NCBI GenBank assembly: GCA_024234505.1
Contig: JACKOD010000002.1
Coordinates: 558,001-622,000, forward strand
Direction of reading: 5' to 3'
Source: Hahellaceae bacterium
GTDB lineage: Bacteria; Pseudomonadota; Gammaproteobacteria; Pseudomonadales; Oleiphilaceae
Length of the DNA stretch: 64,000 nt
Below the pieces are notes generated by a model. That model searched no databases. It was not told where the DNA came from and saw nothing but the letters and a program-made list of their open reading frames with translations. The translations under genes and the position numbers were made by a program. Shown in pieces: positions 52,787 to 62,369 of this stretch. Positions within the stretch are counted from its first letter, which is position 1. The number at the start of each line of letters is the position of its first letter.

Positions 52787-53815
52787 TCAGATGGATGTCA
52801 GCATCTGTTTTCGATATCCGGAAGGAGTGTGCTGAGTCGCTTGTTTAAAAAAGCGAGTAAAGGCATTACTGTCCTGAAACCCGACAAGGTAAGCGATTTC
52901 CGCGATGGTATGTCGGGTATGCTGAAGCAATTCCAATGACTTTTTGGTACGTAACTCTTGAATGAGCTGACTAAACTGGGTGCCTTCCTGTTGCAGGCGT
53001 CGCTCAAGTGTGCGTGTGGTCAGATTGAGCTGCTCGGCGATCTTTTCCAGCGAAAGGCTCCGCCCCTGCAGCAGACCATCCTGCCAGATTTCAGTGACTT
53101 TGCTGACCCAGCTTTGCGTCGTTACCCATTCCGAACGCATTTGCTCCAGACGGCTTTCCAACTGTGCTTTGGTGCTCGCTTCTGCCATAGCGGGCGTATT
53201 GGCGAGATGTTGTACTGAAAGCTGCAGGCGATTTTCGGGGCAGTCGAATGCGACCGGGCAATCGAAATAGGTTTGATAGAAATGTGTGGCGAACTCGGCG
53301 TGATGGCAAAATTCGATGTTGGCAGGGGTGGGTTCCTGGCGAAAGTAATGGGCAAAACGCTTCATAATACCCACTATCGTTTCAATCAGCAGCGGTTGCA
53401 GAGGTTGCAGTGCTTCAGCAACGCAGAAACGTATGTCGATGAGATCATCATTGATCTTATGGGTTAACGCAACGCCTGGAAAATAGACCGGAACGTACTT
53501 TTCTACCAGCTGTAGAATTTCTTGCAGGTTTTTTGAACTGACAACCGCCAATCCCAGCAGTCCCAGGCTGGTGAAGTTGAACTCTTGTGCGAGCATCAGG
53601 CTAAACGGATAGGTATTTTGGTAGACAGCGTGAGAGTGGATAAATATTTCATAGAGTTCCTGCCCGGTGAGATAACTGTTTTCCGGTAGCGGCAGACGAT
53701 TCTTTAACGAGCTGTGTTTTATCAGTGTCTGTGTATTGAATCCTGCCTTTTCCCAGGCACCAAAAATATGCTCCAGATAACTGGGTGGATATTTGAGTGT
53801 TTTTAAGTCGTTCAT
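52787..53815 (-). CDS. AraC-family regulator with Arabinose_bd-like N-terminus
   Basis: A 342-residue regulator. The N-terminal domain (about 15-205) resembles that of OruR/ArgR-type AraC proteins; the C-terminal AraC DNA-binding domain (about 235-340) has two helix-turn-helix units: LSLEKIAEQLNLTTRTLERRL and IAEIAYLVGFQDSNAFTRFFKQ. The FF and GYR segment near the end is typical. The ATG at 53815 is preferred to a TTG-type start further up. It probably controls the 51434 gene downstream or the divergent PiT gene; the inducer is unknown. Confidence 0.88.
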   Translation of the reverse strand: MNDLKTLKYPPSYLEHIFGAWEKAGFNTQTLIKHSSLKNRLPLPENSYLTGQELYEIFIHSHAVYQNTYPFSLMLAQEFNFTSLGLLGLAVVSSKNLQEILQLVEKYVPVYFPGVALTHKINDDLIDIRFCVAEALQPLQPLLIETIVGIMKRFAHYFRQEPTPANIEFCHHAEFATHFYQTYFDCPVAFDCPENRLQLSVQHLANTPAMAEASTKAQLESRLEQMRSEWVTTQSWVSKVTEIWQDGLLQGRSLSLEKIAEQLNLTTRTLERRLQQEGTQFSQLIQELRTKKSLELLQHTRHTIAEIAYLVGFQDSNAFTRFFKQATQHTPSGYRKQMLTSI

Positions 53816-54060
53816 ATCGGGGCCGATTGTGTACTTTTGTATCCGGTGTGCAGACACTACCCTGATTAGAGTAATTACTCAATATCCGTCTCGGACAAAG
53901 TTGCGGCTATTTTGATCAATCAATGGCCCATAAAAGTGGCACTATCTATGAGTAGATCAAGTGCAAATGTTTCAATTTAATCAAAATCAGCCTATAGTTC
54001 ACCCGCCAAAAGTGGCTACCCGCTTGGGGTATTTCCAGATGACAGACAGGTGCATGTTTT

Positions 54061-55629
54061 ATGGAGTTTTCGAATATCAATCAGATGGAGAAAGCCGTTA
54101 GAAAAGCGCGCGGTGAAATGATGCGACTCGGGTTCGCGTTGCTCTTCATTGTAGGGATACTTTTTTATACCGCATCCCATTCGCAAGGAATTCCCAATAG
54201 CTTCCTGCTGGTGGTCGCCGCCATGATCGGGGGCTATATGGCGATGAATATTGGTGCGAATGATGTCGCCAATAATGTGGGACCAGCCGTAGGTTCACGT
54301 GCATTGACCATGACGGGGGCTATTATCATCGCCGCCGTATTTGAAGCGATGGGAGCCCTTGTTGCGGGCGGTGATGTGGTTAGTACGATTTCCAAAGGCA
54401 TTATCGACCCGACAAAAATTCCTTCAGCGGACGTTTTCGTCTGGTTAATGATTGCTGCCCTGCTGGCAGGCGCCTTGTGGCTGAATCTTGCGACCTGGAT
54501 TGGCGCGCCGGTATCCACGACGCATTCAATTGTGGGCGGTGTGCTGGGTGCTGGGATCGCTGCAGGCGGTCTGGAAATCGCCAATTGGGGCACGATGGGT
54601 GCAATTGCGGCAAGCTGGGTGATTTCGCCGGTATTGGGCGGCGTGATTGCGGCTTTGCTGCTTTATTTTATTAAACGAACGGTGACCTACAAAGAAGATA
54701 TGGTCGGGGCCGCACGCAAAATCGTACCCTGGTTAATTGCGCTGATGGCATGGGCATTCTTAACCTATATATCGCTGAAAGGGTTTAAGAAAATTGTAAA
54801 ACTGGACTTTATGAGTGCCTCCTTAATTGGTTTGACGGGTGCAGTGATAATTTTTGCGCTAGTGAAGCCCCTCATCAACCGGGCCGCAGGGCGTATGCAG
54901 AATAATGCACAAGCGGTGAATGGGTTGTTTACCGTACCGCTGATTTTTGCTGCGGCCTTGCTGAGTTTTGCACATGGTGCGAACGACGTGGCAAACGCAG
55001 TGGGCCCTTTGGCGGCAATTAATGACGCGTTGCTCCATGCTGGTATTGCTAAAAAGGCCAGCATCCCTTTGTGGGTGATGGTGGTAGGTGCGATTGGGAT
55101 TTCTCTTGGGCTGACGCTCTACGGCCCGAAGCTGATCAAAACGGTCGGTTCTGAAATTACCGAACTCAATAAATCTCGTGCCTACTGCGTCGCAATGGCG
55201 GCCGCAGTGACGGTCATTATTGCCTCCCAGTTGGGATTGCCAGTGAGTTCAACCCATATCGCGGTGGGTGGAATTTTCGGCGTAGGTTTTCTGAGAGAGT
55301 ATCTGAAACAAAGCTACGCCAGTCAGCTGCATCTGATTCTGGATCAGCATGAAGGCGAGGAGCGAGAGCGGATTGAGAAATATCTGAAAAACTTCCGCAA
55401 GGCAAAAATTGAAGATATGGATCAGATGCTCAAGCGCTTGAAGAAGCATGAAGATGAAGTGATTTTGTCAAAAGAAGAGCGAAAGCGCCTTAAAAAGGTT
55501 TATCGTGAAGAGTTGGTAAAGCGTTCATCATTGATCAAAATTGCGGCGGCCTGGGTGATTACCGTACCGGCTTCCGCCTTGCTGGCTGCAGTGTTGTTTT
55601 TCACGATTCGCGGGATGATGATGCCGTAG
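54061..55629 (+). CDS. pitA: PiT-family low-affinity phosphate transporter
   Basis: A 522-residue transporter with 10-11 membrane helices. Both halves carry the duplicated PiT signature: GANDVANNVGPAVGSRAL near residue 62 and GANDVANAVGPLAAI near 306. A charged cytoplasmic loop (about residues 420-495) sits before the last helix. It moves metal-phosphate using the proton gradient and is used when phosphate is ample, in contrast to the high-affinity pst system in this window. I saw no Pho box upstream. A strong terminator follows. Confidence 0.94.
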   Translation: MEFSNINQMEKAVRKARGEMMRLGFALLFIVGILFYTASHSQGIPNSFLLVVAAMIGGYMAMNIGANDVANNVGPAVGSRALTMTGAIIIAAVFEAMGALVAGGDVVSTISKGIIDPTKIPSADVFVWLMIAALLAGALWLNLATWIGAPVSTTHSIVGGVLGAGIAAGGLEIANWGTMGAIAASWVISPVLGGVIAALLLYFIKRTVTYKEDMVGAARKIVPWLIALMAWAFLTYISLKGFKKIVKLDFMSASLIGLTGAVIIFALVKPLINRAAGRMQNNAQAVNGLFTVPLIFAAALLSFAHGANDVANAVGPLAAINDALLHAGIAKKASIPLWVMVVGAIGISLGLTLYGPKLIKTVGSEITELNKSRAYCVAMAAAVTVIIASQLGLPVSSTHIAVGGIFGVGFLREYLKQSYASQLHLILDQHEGEERERIEKYLKNFRKAKIEDMDQMLKRLKKHEDEVILSKEERKRLKKVYREELVKRSSLIKIAAAWVITVPASALLAAVLFFTIRGMMMP

Positions 55630-55653
55630 TGATTATTTGAAGTTTAGCCTGTG

Positions 55654-55689
55654 AAAAGCCCGGCAATATAAGCCGGGCTTTTTGTTTTT
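55654..55689 (+). terminator. Terminator after the PiT gene
   Basis: Stem AAAGCCCGGC/GCCGGGCTTT with a six to seven-base loop, then TTGTTTTTG; 25 bp after the PiT stop. Confidence 0.92.
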
Positions 55690-55802
55690 GTAGCCACAAG
55701 CGCGCTTGTGGCTTTCTCTGGTTCGGCGAAGTTTTTTTTGGGTTATCAGCTAGACTTACCCTGACGACAGATAAACCCTATACGCTAACAGGCTTGGTAT
55801 CC

Positions 55803-56714
55803 ATGAATGTAATGGTGGTTGAAGATAGTCGCGCGATCAGAAATCTGGTCACAGCCTATGTCGAGGAGATGGGCTTTCGCGTTTTGCCAGCGGAAGATGG
55901 TGCGGCCGCGCTGGATCTTTTTAGTCAGCACAGTATTGACCTGATATTAATGGACGTTGAAATGCCCGGCATAAATGGCTTTGAAGTGACCCGGCGGATG
56001 CGTGCCAGATTAAGAAATGACTGGCTTCCAATTATTTTTCTTAGTTCGAAAAGCTCCGATCAGCACTTTATTGATGGTATTCAGGCGGGGGGTGATGCCT
56101 ATCTGGCAAAGCCCGTGAATGGTCCGGTATTACAATCCATGGTCCGGGCAATGGGACGAATTGCTGCCATGCGAGATGATCTGGTTAAAGCCAACAAAGA
56201 GCTGGAGCGCATGGCGCATGTGGATATCCTGACCGATCTGACCAATCGTCGAGGATTTATGGCTGCCTATATGCGTGAGTGGGCTCGTTCGAATCGTGAT
56301 GGAACGCCGTTATCGATAGTACTCATTGATATCGACTACTTCAAAGGTTACAACGACAATTATGGGCACCTGGAAGGCGACGCCTGTTTGCGCCGTGTTG
56401 CCCGTGCATTGGCCAATGCGGTCATGCGACCGGCAGATGTGGTTGCCCGATTTGGTGGTGAAGAATTTGTCGTGCTGTTGCCCAATACCGATCTGGCAGG
56501 GGCCTCTGACGTGGCCGAACGTTTACGTGCTGCCGTGGAAAACGTCGGTATTAAGCATGAATTTTCGAGTGTGGCGACACATGTCACTATTAGTGTCGGT
56601 GTCGCTCAGAAGCGGCCCGAAATGGCTCCGGAATTATTATTGAGTAGCGCAGATGAGTTTTTATATAAAGCCAAAGAGCGAGGGCGCAACAACGTGTGTT
56701 CAGCACCGGATTGA
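55803..56714 (+). CDS. REC-GGDEF response regulator (diguanylate cyclase)
   Basis: A 303-residue regulator. Receiver (1-120): acidic pair MVVEDS, phospho-aspartate in LILMDVEMPG, lysine in YLAKPVNG. After a helical linker comes GGDEF (about 145-300) with intact FGGEEF and the product-inhibition site RPAD five residues before it. Phosphorylation of the receiver should activate dimerisation and c-di-GMP synthesis, as in PleD/WspR. No kinase gene adjoins it. I prefer the ATG at 55803 over a TTG at 55794. Confidence 0.93.
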   Translation: MNVMVVEDSRAIRNLVTAYVEEMGFRVLPAEDGAAALDLFSQHSIDLILMDVEMPGINGFEVTRRMRARLRNDWLPIIFLSSKSSDQHFIDGIQAGGDAYLAKPVNGPVLQSMVRAMGRIAAMRDDLVKANKELERMAHVDILTDLTNRRGFMAAYMREWARSNRDGTPLSIVLIDIDYFKGYNDNYGHLEGDACLRRVARALANAVMRPADVVARFGGEEFVVLLPNTDLAGASDVAERLRAAVENVGIKHEFSSVATHVTISVGVAQKRPEMAPELLLSSADEFLYKAKERGRNNVCSAPD

Positions 56715-56833
56715 GGTTCTGTTAATATTCAAAATTGTGGTAAGTTAGGCGTCAGTGGTGCGTTTTCGTGCGGGATAGTGCGAGTGCTTCATTGTTAACA
56801 ACAGAGCAGATACGGGTGGATGGAGAAGGCTTC

Positions 56834-57100
56834 ATGAGTGCAGCATCAGAAGGCCGGCAGGCAAGAATTATTGAAGAATTACGCAGTTTTATCAAAAAAG
56901 TATTGAGCGATCCGTCGGTCGCCAAGACATCGATGGAAATTGCCCGCAAATACAAACACGATTTAAGTGCCGATAAAAAAATCGCGGAAGAAATCAGTGC
57001 AGCGACTACGGTTCGAATACCCGACGTATTAAGCGATGCAGACAAGATTTTTATCGAAATTATCAGAGAGGTTCTTGAGGACGAGTCTGCGTTGTATTGA
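56834..57100 (+). CDS. Conserved small acidic/basic helical protein, unknown
   Basis: An 88-residue protein beginning MSAASEGRQARIIEELRSF, fully helical and rich in lysine, aspartate and glutamate. GGAGAAGG lies six to ten bases before the ATG at 56834, which favours it over a longer frame starting at 56768. It sits 119 bp after the REC-GGDEF gene on the same strand and could be co-transcribed. I recognise no family. Confidence 0.55.
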   Translation: MSAASEGRQARIIEELRSFIKKVLSDPSVAKTSMEIARKYKHDLSADKKIAEEISAATTVRIPDVLSDADKIFIEIIREVLEDESALY

Positions 57101-57116
57101 GGTTGCATTTAACCTG

Positions 57117-57220
57117 CTAAGTACCTAAACAAAAAGAATCCGGGCAAATAAAAATGTCGGGTAGGTCGGACTAAAGTCCGACCTACAGTCTTACAGGAAT
57201 ATTATTGTTTAGGTACTTAG
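57117..57220. mobile_element. MITE-like element with 16-bp terminal inverted repeats
   Basis: Perfect terminal repeats CTAAGTACCTAAACAA (57117-57132) and TTGTTTAGGTACTTAG (57205-57220), 104 bp apart end to end. Inside is a perfect 12-base palindrome GTAGGTCGGACT-aa-AGTCCGACCTAC at 57161-57186. No coding capacity, no target duplication that I can see. The same ends occur, decayed, at 13238-13434, so it is a repeated, non-autonomous element. Confidence 0.85.
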
Positions 57221-57245
57221 CTAGCGAGACGCGGTCTCCTGGCTA

Positions 57246-58898
57246 TCAGGCGGCATCCCCGGGACGGCAGTAATTCAATAATGCGGTGATTGTTTTGCTA
57301 ATCTGGTCGCTTTCGGCAATCGCTCTTTGTTCCTCGAGAATGTCTTGCAGAATATCCATGGTGGTTAACGGATTAGCCAGCACCACACGAAACACTACGC
57401 AGGGATAATGATGATACTTGCGGGGCTCCAGTCGCGTTCTTGACACAAATGCACGACCGTGTTCACGTTGTGTCTTCTGAATAAACTTGGTGATTTCGTT
57501 CAGATAACTGTTGATTCGCTCGGCGCGTTCGGGGTTTGCTGTGTTCAGAGCCTGTTGAACTACGGTCGGACAATAACGGTAAGTCAGAATGTTTAGTTCA
57601 GGACTTGTTACCAGCTCAAAATCAGAGTCGGCATTAATCAGATCGGCAAACTTCCGCGCTTTTTCGATGCCGAGATCAATCAGTATTTCATAGCCTTCAC
57701 GGCCAATAATGCGTAAGCCGGAATGAATCAGCATAGCCATTCCGGGGCGGGAACCTTCCAGCGTCGTGCTGCCCAGATCCTTTGATCCTTTGCGGATAAC
57801 GTACTGGGCATGATGTTCAATGGCGGTTAAATGTGACGGATCCTTGAATACCACCAAGCCGGTTCCCATGGGAACGTAGAGTTGTTTGTGCGCGTCAAAA
57901 GTAACCGAGTCGGCCTTTTCAATTCCTTTGAGTAGCGGGCTGTGTTGCCGGGAAAATAGTGTCGGACCACCCCATGCCGCGTCGACATGAAAGTGGGCTT
58001 TAAATTCCCTGGCGACTTCTGCCAGCTCCTCCAGCGGATCAACGTGACCGGTTTCTGTGGTACCCGCAATGCCGACAATGGAAATGATTTTGATTTTTTC
58101 GGACTGAAGTTCGATGCACTTATTGCGTAACGCGTTCAGATTAATGCGGTTATCGTCATCTGTATCGATGCAGATCAGGTTGTCACGACCCAAACCTAAC
58201 AAATCGACCGTTTTACTGAAGGAGTAGTGTCCCCGTTTGGAAACGAGGATGGCGGCACCTTCATAACCATAGTATCTCAATGCGCGGAAAAGCCCTTCCT
58301 GACGAATGCCCCTGAACCCTCCTTCCGCAGGGAAGGCGAGGTTGCGTGCCACCCAGAGCGCCGTAATATTGGCGACCGTTCCACCAGAAGTCATGGCACC
58401 CAGCGCGTGGTTGGCGTCGTGCATCCAGCGCTTGTAAAACAGGATATCCTGTTTATAAATCAGGTTGTGTAACATGCCGAGCACTTGGCGCTCAAGCGGT
58501 GTGAAAGCTTTCGATGTTTCGGTTTTGACCAGATTCTGATTGAGCGCAATCATAATCTTGGACAGAGGGAGCATAAAATAGGGGAGTGCGGAGGTCATGT
58601 GACCCACGAAGCTGGGGGCGGCTGTATGTACAGAGTGCGCCACCAGTTTGTCCAGCAGAAACTGCGCCTGCTCGGAAACAAAAATGGGTTTCTCCGGAAT
58701 TTTTGCGTCCGAGAAATCTTTTTCTACTTCGCTCAGATCTTTTTCGACCGCGACGATATGATCCTGCAGAAAACCTGCAAGATTCTGAGAGATCATCTGA
58801 TCTATCTGGCTTAACGTCGAATCAGGTGCTTCGGGTACTGTAAATACCCGGTGCATACTTTCGAGACTGGCGTGGGCTGCTTTTTTGGGTTGCGTCAT
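57246..58898 (-). CDS. panP: PLP-dependent aspartate 1-decarboxylase PanP
   Basis: A 550-residue group II decarboxylase. The PLP lysine is in TFDAHKQLYVPMGTG near residue 320, and SVHTAAPSFVGHMTSALPYF near 85 and LGMLHNLIYKQ match the PanP family (putative aspartate 1-decarboxylase) that supplies beta-alanine for coenzyme A in Vibrio and relatives without panD. Glutamate decarboxylase is a possible alternative, but the N-terminal pattern favours PanP. The ATG at 58898 is preferred to a start eight codons upstream. The MITE lies 26 bp beyond its stop. Confidence 0.85.
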   Translation of the reverse strand: MTQPKKAAHASLESMHRVFTVPEAPDSTLSQIDQMISQNLAGFLQDHIVAVEKDLSEVEKDFSDAKIPEKPIFVSEQAQFLLDKLVAHSVHTAAPSFVGHMTSALPYFMLPLSKIMIALNQNLVKTETSKAFTPLERQVLGMLHNLIYKQDILFYKRWMHDANHALGAMTSGGTVANITALWVARNLAFPAEGGFRGIRQEGLFRALRYYGYEGAAILVSKRGHYSFSKTVDLLGLGRDNLICIDTDDDNRINLNALRNKCIELQSEKIKIISIVGIAGTTETGHVDPLEELAEVAREFKAHFHVDAAWGGPTLFSRQHSPLLKGIEKADSVTFDAHKQLYVPMGTGLVVFKDPSHLTAIEHHAQYVIRKGSKDLGSTTLEGSRPGMAMLIHSGLRIIGREGYEILIDLGIEKARKFADLINADSDFELVTSPELNILTYRYCPTVVQQALNTANPERAERINSYLNEITKFIQKTQREHGRAFVSRTRLEPRKYHHYPCVVFRVVLANPLTTMDILQDILEEQRAIAESDQISKTITALLNYCRPGDAA

Positions 58899-59075
58899 AG
58901 GGCAACGGTTACTGCGCTTCAACCGATAATGGGCGGTAGTATATTCGGTTCAAACGTAGATAACCAGTTATCTACAGTGATGCTTTTCACGGCCCTTACG
59001 TATGTTTCATGTGTGTTGGCAGTGAAACTTGCTAGAATTTTGATCTCACAGATTAATCACAGGAGTGTAAGCGTG

Positions 59076-60413
59076 ATGACGAAACCATGGGTTAGAGCAG
59101 TTTTGCTTTTTCTCATTGTCGGTTTGAGCGGATGCTCCACGCTATTCTCTTCTTATCCTGAAGATGCCGCGCACTACCGTGAAGCGTTAACAGCAGGTAA
59201 AACTGCAGAGACGCTGGCCACCCTGGGCAAGCAGCAGGACTCCTCAGACCGCCTGCTTTATCTGCTTGAGGCGGCAAGAATTCAGCAAATAGAGGGCGAT
59301 TACCTCGCAAGTCAGCGCACTTTTGACGAGGCCATTAGACTCTTCGATGCACAAGATCTTGAAGCCAGAATCCGTTTGAAAGATTGGTCAGAGAAAAGCC
59401 TGAGTCTGTTGACCAACGATAAAGCCAATGCATATCGAGGCTTTGGGTATGAACGCATTTTCGTACATTATTTTCAGGCGCTGAATTATCTTGGGCTCAA
59501 CAATAGCGAGGGTGCGGCAGTTGAATTTCGACGTTTATCATTCGAGCAGCAAGTACTGGAAGCGCAGTATCAGGAGAATTTGCAGGACGCGTATCAGACG
59601 GCGGCAGATAAAGACATTCCGGTTGACGCGCTGAATCAGGAACATTTTGCACAGATGAATGCCGATGTTCGCGACGTACACAGCTCATTTTTGAACGCGC
59701 AAGCCTTTGTAACTGCGGCAAGTTTTTGGGAGGCACATGCTGAGATCAATCGTGCGTCTGTGGATTATCGTAATGCTTTGGCTATTTACCCTGAATCGGT
59801 TCAGATACGGGGGCGTCTGGACGAATTAGGCCAGTCACCAAAACCAGGGGAAGGTCGTTTGCTCGTGTTGTTTGAAGAAGGGTTTGTGCCCGCAAGAATC
59901 CCTGTGGGCATCCCGCTTCCTACGTTTGACGGGGGACTGATCGCGGTGCAATTTCCGGTCTACCCCACGCGCACCTGGCGTTCGCCTCCAACGTATTGGA
60001 TTCAGCTAGGCGAGGATCGAAAAGTTGCTGCGGAGATCATGACGAATGTCGCCTTATTGGCGGCCAAAAATCTCAGCGAACAAATGCCATCGATGATGGT
60101 GCGTCAGGCATTAAGGGGATTTGCCAAATACGAGTTGCAGCGACAGGCAAGGCGAGCGGGGGGGGATCTGGGGCAGTTGCTTGCCAGCATTTACAATCTT
60201 ATCTCCGAGCAGGCTGATCTGCGTACCTGGCTAACCTTGCCAAACTCGCTGCAATCCGTGCAATTGAATGTGGCTGCGGGGGAACACAGGATTCGATTTG
60301 CTCCCTCTCTGGGGACAGGTGAGCGGTCAGTAACGATTCGTGAGGGCGAAACCCGAGTGCTTCGGGTTTTTGTATTGCCGGGTCGAGTCGTTGTACAGGA
60401 GTACACCATGTAG
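59076..60413 (+). CDS. COG3014-type lipoprotein with TPR-like helices
   Basis: A lipoprotein of about 445 residues. The lipobox LSGC is at residues 16-19 after MTKPWVRAVLLFLIVG. The body has helical repeats (about 40-260: YFQALNYLGLNNSEGAAVEFRRL) and a C-terminal beta segment (GEHRIRFAPSLG). It matches the COG3014 group found next to LpoB. GTG 59073 has better spacing from AGGAG, but ATG 59076 is more usual; the two differ by one residue. It probably works in the outer membrane with LpoB in peptidoglycan synthesis, which is inferred from neighbourhood only. Confidence 0.8.
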   Translation: MTKPWVRAVLLFLIVGLSGCSTLFSSYPEDAAHYREALTAGKTAETLATLGKQQDSSDRLLYLLEAARIQQIEGDYLASQRTFDEAIRLFDAQDLEARIRLKDWSEKSLSLLTNDKANAYRGFGYERIFVHYFQALNYLGLNNSEGAAVEFRRLSFEQQVLEAQYQENLQDAYQTAADKDIPVDALNQEHFAQMNADVRDVHSSFLNAQAFVTAASFWEAHAEINRASVDYRNALAIYPESVQIRGRLDELGQSPKPGEGRLLVLFEEGFVPARIPVGIPLPTFDGGLIAVQFPVYPTRTWRSPPTYWIQLGEDRKVAAEIMTNVALLAAKNLSEQMPSMMVRQALRGFAKYELQRQARRAGGDLGQLLASIYNLISEQADLRTWLTLPNSLQSVQLNVAAGEHRIRFAPSLGTGERSVTIREGETRVLRVFVLPGRVVVQEYTM

Positions 60414-60473
60414 GAGAAATCAGTGTGCAAGCAGCACAATGTGAATATTCACTAGCGTCAGGAGGCACAGAAA

Positions 60474-61094
60474 ATGTTGAGGAAATATATAAGGTCAAGC
60501 GTGTGGCTCGTTTCGATGGGGTTGGGCACAGTTTTATTGGCGGGTTGTAGTACGGATCCCAAAGTGAGTTATGGTGATGCCCGATCCGAAGAAACGGTGG
60601 CGGTTAACTTTGGTTCGACCGACCTGCAGGTCATCGCAAAAACGATGGTAGATGAACTGCTCGCATTTCAGCCACTCATGGCGGCTATGGGAAATACTCG
60701 TCCGGTGATTGTTGTCGATAAAGTTAAAAACAAAACGCTGGAGCATATTGATACCGAGTCTGTGACGGATTCTATCCAATCCCAATTACTTCGTTCCGGT
60801 CATTTTCGATTTGTGGATCAATCCGTATTGAATGCCGTTCAGGCACAGATGAAATGGCAAACCGATAGCGGATTGGTTGATCCGGCCAAAGCAGCACTCT
60901 TTGGCAAACAGGTTGGAGCAAAGTTTATGCTGTACGGTAATCTGGCCGGTATCGAGAAACGCAATTCCAAAACGAAAGATGTGTACTATAAATTCACACT
61001 CAAGTTAATGGATTTAGAGTCCGGTCTTGTGGAATGGATCGGCGAAAAAGAAATTCGCAAAATTGCAGAGAAACCCTGGTTCTCGAGTTTTTGA
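60474..61094 (+). CDS. lpoB: Penicillin-binding-protein activator LpoB
   Basis: A 206-residue outer-membrane lipoprotein. Lipobox LLAGC ends at residue 25. The C-terminal domain (about 65-200) includes NTRPVIVVDKVKNKTLEHIDTESV and GAKFMLYGNLAGIE, typical of LpoB, which reaches through the peptidoglycan to activate PBP1b. AGGAGG lies nine bases before the ATG. It is 60 bp after the COG3014 lipoprotein gene and likely co-transcribed with it. Confidence 0.9.
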   Translation: MLRKYIRSSVWLVSMGLGTVLLAGCSTDPKVSYGDARSEETVAVNFGSTDLQVIAKTMVDELLAFQPLMAAMGNTRPVIVVDKVKNKTLEHIDTESVTDSIQSQLLRSGHFRFVDQSVLNAVQAQMKWQTDSGLVDPAKAALFGKQVGAKFMLYGNLAGIEKRNSKTKDVYYKFTLKLMDLESGLVEWIGEKEIRKIAEKPWFSSF

Positions 61095-61161
61095 TTTCAT
61101 CGGACTGCCCTGCAGCCAACAGCTGCCGGGCAGTCTCATTAGACGTTGAACTCGTGCAGCG

Positions 61162-62202
61162 TTATAGCAGTTTGGCGACTTCGCTTTCCAGATCACTATC
61201 GAGATTTTGTCCGCTGAATTTCCGGCCATTAATATAAATGGCGGGTGTGCCGCGTGCGCCTAATTCTATCGCCTGTTTTTCTGATGCTTTGACTTTGGCT
61301 GCGGTTTCCGGGGCGTTCAGGCATTGCTCAAAAGCCGTTTGGTCCAGTTGCAGTTGTTTGGCAAAGTCGAGAGGCGATGATTTGCTCAGTGTCAGCTGTT
61401 GCTCAAACGCGAGGTCGTGATATTCCCAGAACTTACCCTGAAGGAGGGCACATTGGGCGCCCTCGGCCAGTGTGCGGGAAATGCCGGAACGGTTTATCGG
61501 GAGATCCATGTAGGTAAAGCGAATCTTGTCACCATGATCCCGAAGTAAGCGTTTCAGTGTGTCGGCGGCATGTTTACAGTGTGGGCATTGATAGTCGGCA
61601 AACTCAATGATATTTACCTTCGCCATGGTGTTACCCTGAGAGGGATAACCTTGCGTGTCTATCTGCAGAATAGGGGAGACGGGCTTTTCCAGCAAAATGG
61701 CAAGATCACCTTTTTGTGTTAACTCTTTTATAATGAGATTGCGTGCCTCAAAGCGTTTTTGTTGAGTCAGATAGGCTGTAATTTCGTCGCGAATTTCAAA
61801 GAAAGGCTGTTTGATTTCGTCTTTATGTTCATTGTAAAAGCGATTGATTTCGTCGTCGCTTATGGCGCTCTTTTCAAACAGCACCGCCTGTGTTTCTTCA
61901 TACGTGCGCTGTGTCGCCTTGGCTTGCTCGGCAATAAATAGCTGTAGTGCGGCTTCTTCCAGCATGGCACGCTGCTTGGTGATTGTTTCATTCGCCAGTT
62001 CGTAGTAAGGCATAGCGACGGACAAAGGCAAATCTTCCAGGCCCTTATCGCTGCCTTTGTAGGTCATTAACGGCGTTGTCTGAGGTAGAGGGGCAGAGGT
62101 GTTTTTTTGCAAAATGAGGGCGGAAACCATCATGCCCAAGGCAAATGCGACGAAGGAAAATATTATCTTGCTGCGTAGCAAGTCGGATGAGGTGTCGGAC
62201 AT
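61162..62202 (-). CDS. DsbA-like thiol oxidoreductase with N-terminal helical region
   Basis: A 346-residue protein. One membrane helix (about 12-32) anchors it; a helical region with SurA-like flavour (about 60-165) follows; the thioredoxin-fold DsbA-like domain occupies about 190-345. The active site is CPHC near residue 210 in ADYQCPHCKHA, and the cis-proline loop is GTPAIYING. It probably handles disulphides or reductive repair in the periplasm. Two lipoprotein genes converge on it. Confidence 0.85.
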   Translation of the reverse strand: MSDTSSDLLRSKIIFSFVAFALGMMVSALILQKNTSAPLPQTTPLMTYKGSDKGLEDLPLSVAMPYYELANETITKQRAMLEEAALQLFIAEQAKATQRTYEETQAVLFEKSAISDDEINRFYNEHKDEIKQPFFEIRDEITAYLTQQKRFEARNLIIKELTQKGDLAILLEKPVSPILQIDTQGYPSQGNTMAKVNIIEFADYQCPHCKHAADTLKRLLRDHGDKIRFTYMDLPINRSGISRTLAEGAQCALLQGKFWEYHDLAFEQQLTLSKSSPLDFAKQLQLDQTAFEQCLNAPETAAKVKASEKQAIELGARGTPAIYINGRKFSGQNLDSDLESEVAKLL

Positions 62203-62369
62203 GCGTCTGAGTTCCCTTGTTATGTTCGGAGGGGTGGAATGAAGTTTTGCGAAAGTTCGATTGAGCGAGTGAGTTTACTTTGTTTTTTTAACGCAGAACC
62301 AGCGCATTACACAACAAAATTAAAACAGAGCGGAATTGTCTGGCCTTATGGCTGCCATGGAGCGAAACA

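Noticed and set aside
57113..57225. Target-site duplication flanking the MITE
   Set aside because: Flanking bases AACCTG and CTAGCG do not form a direct repeat; the palindromic-looking CTAG on the right is not matched on the left.
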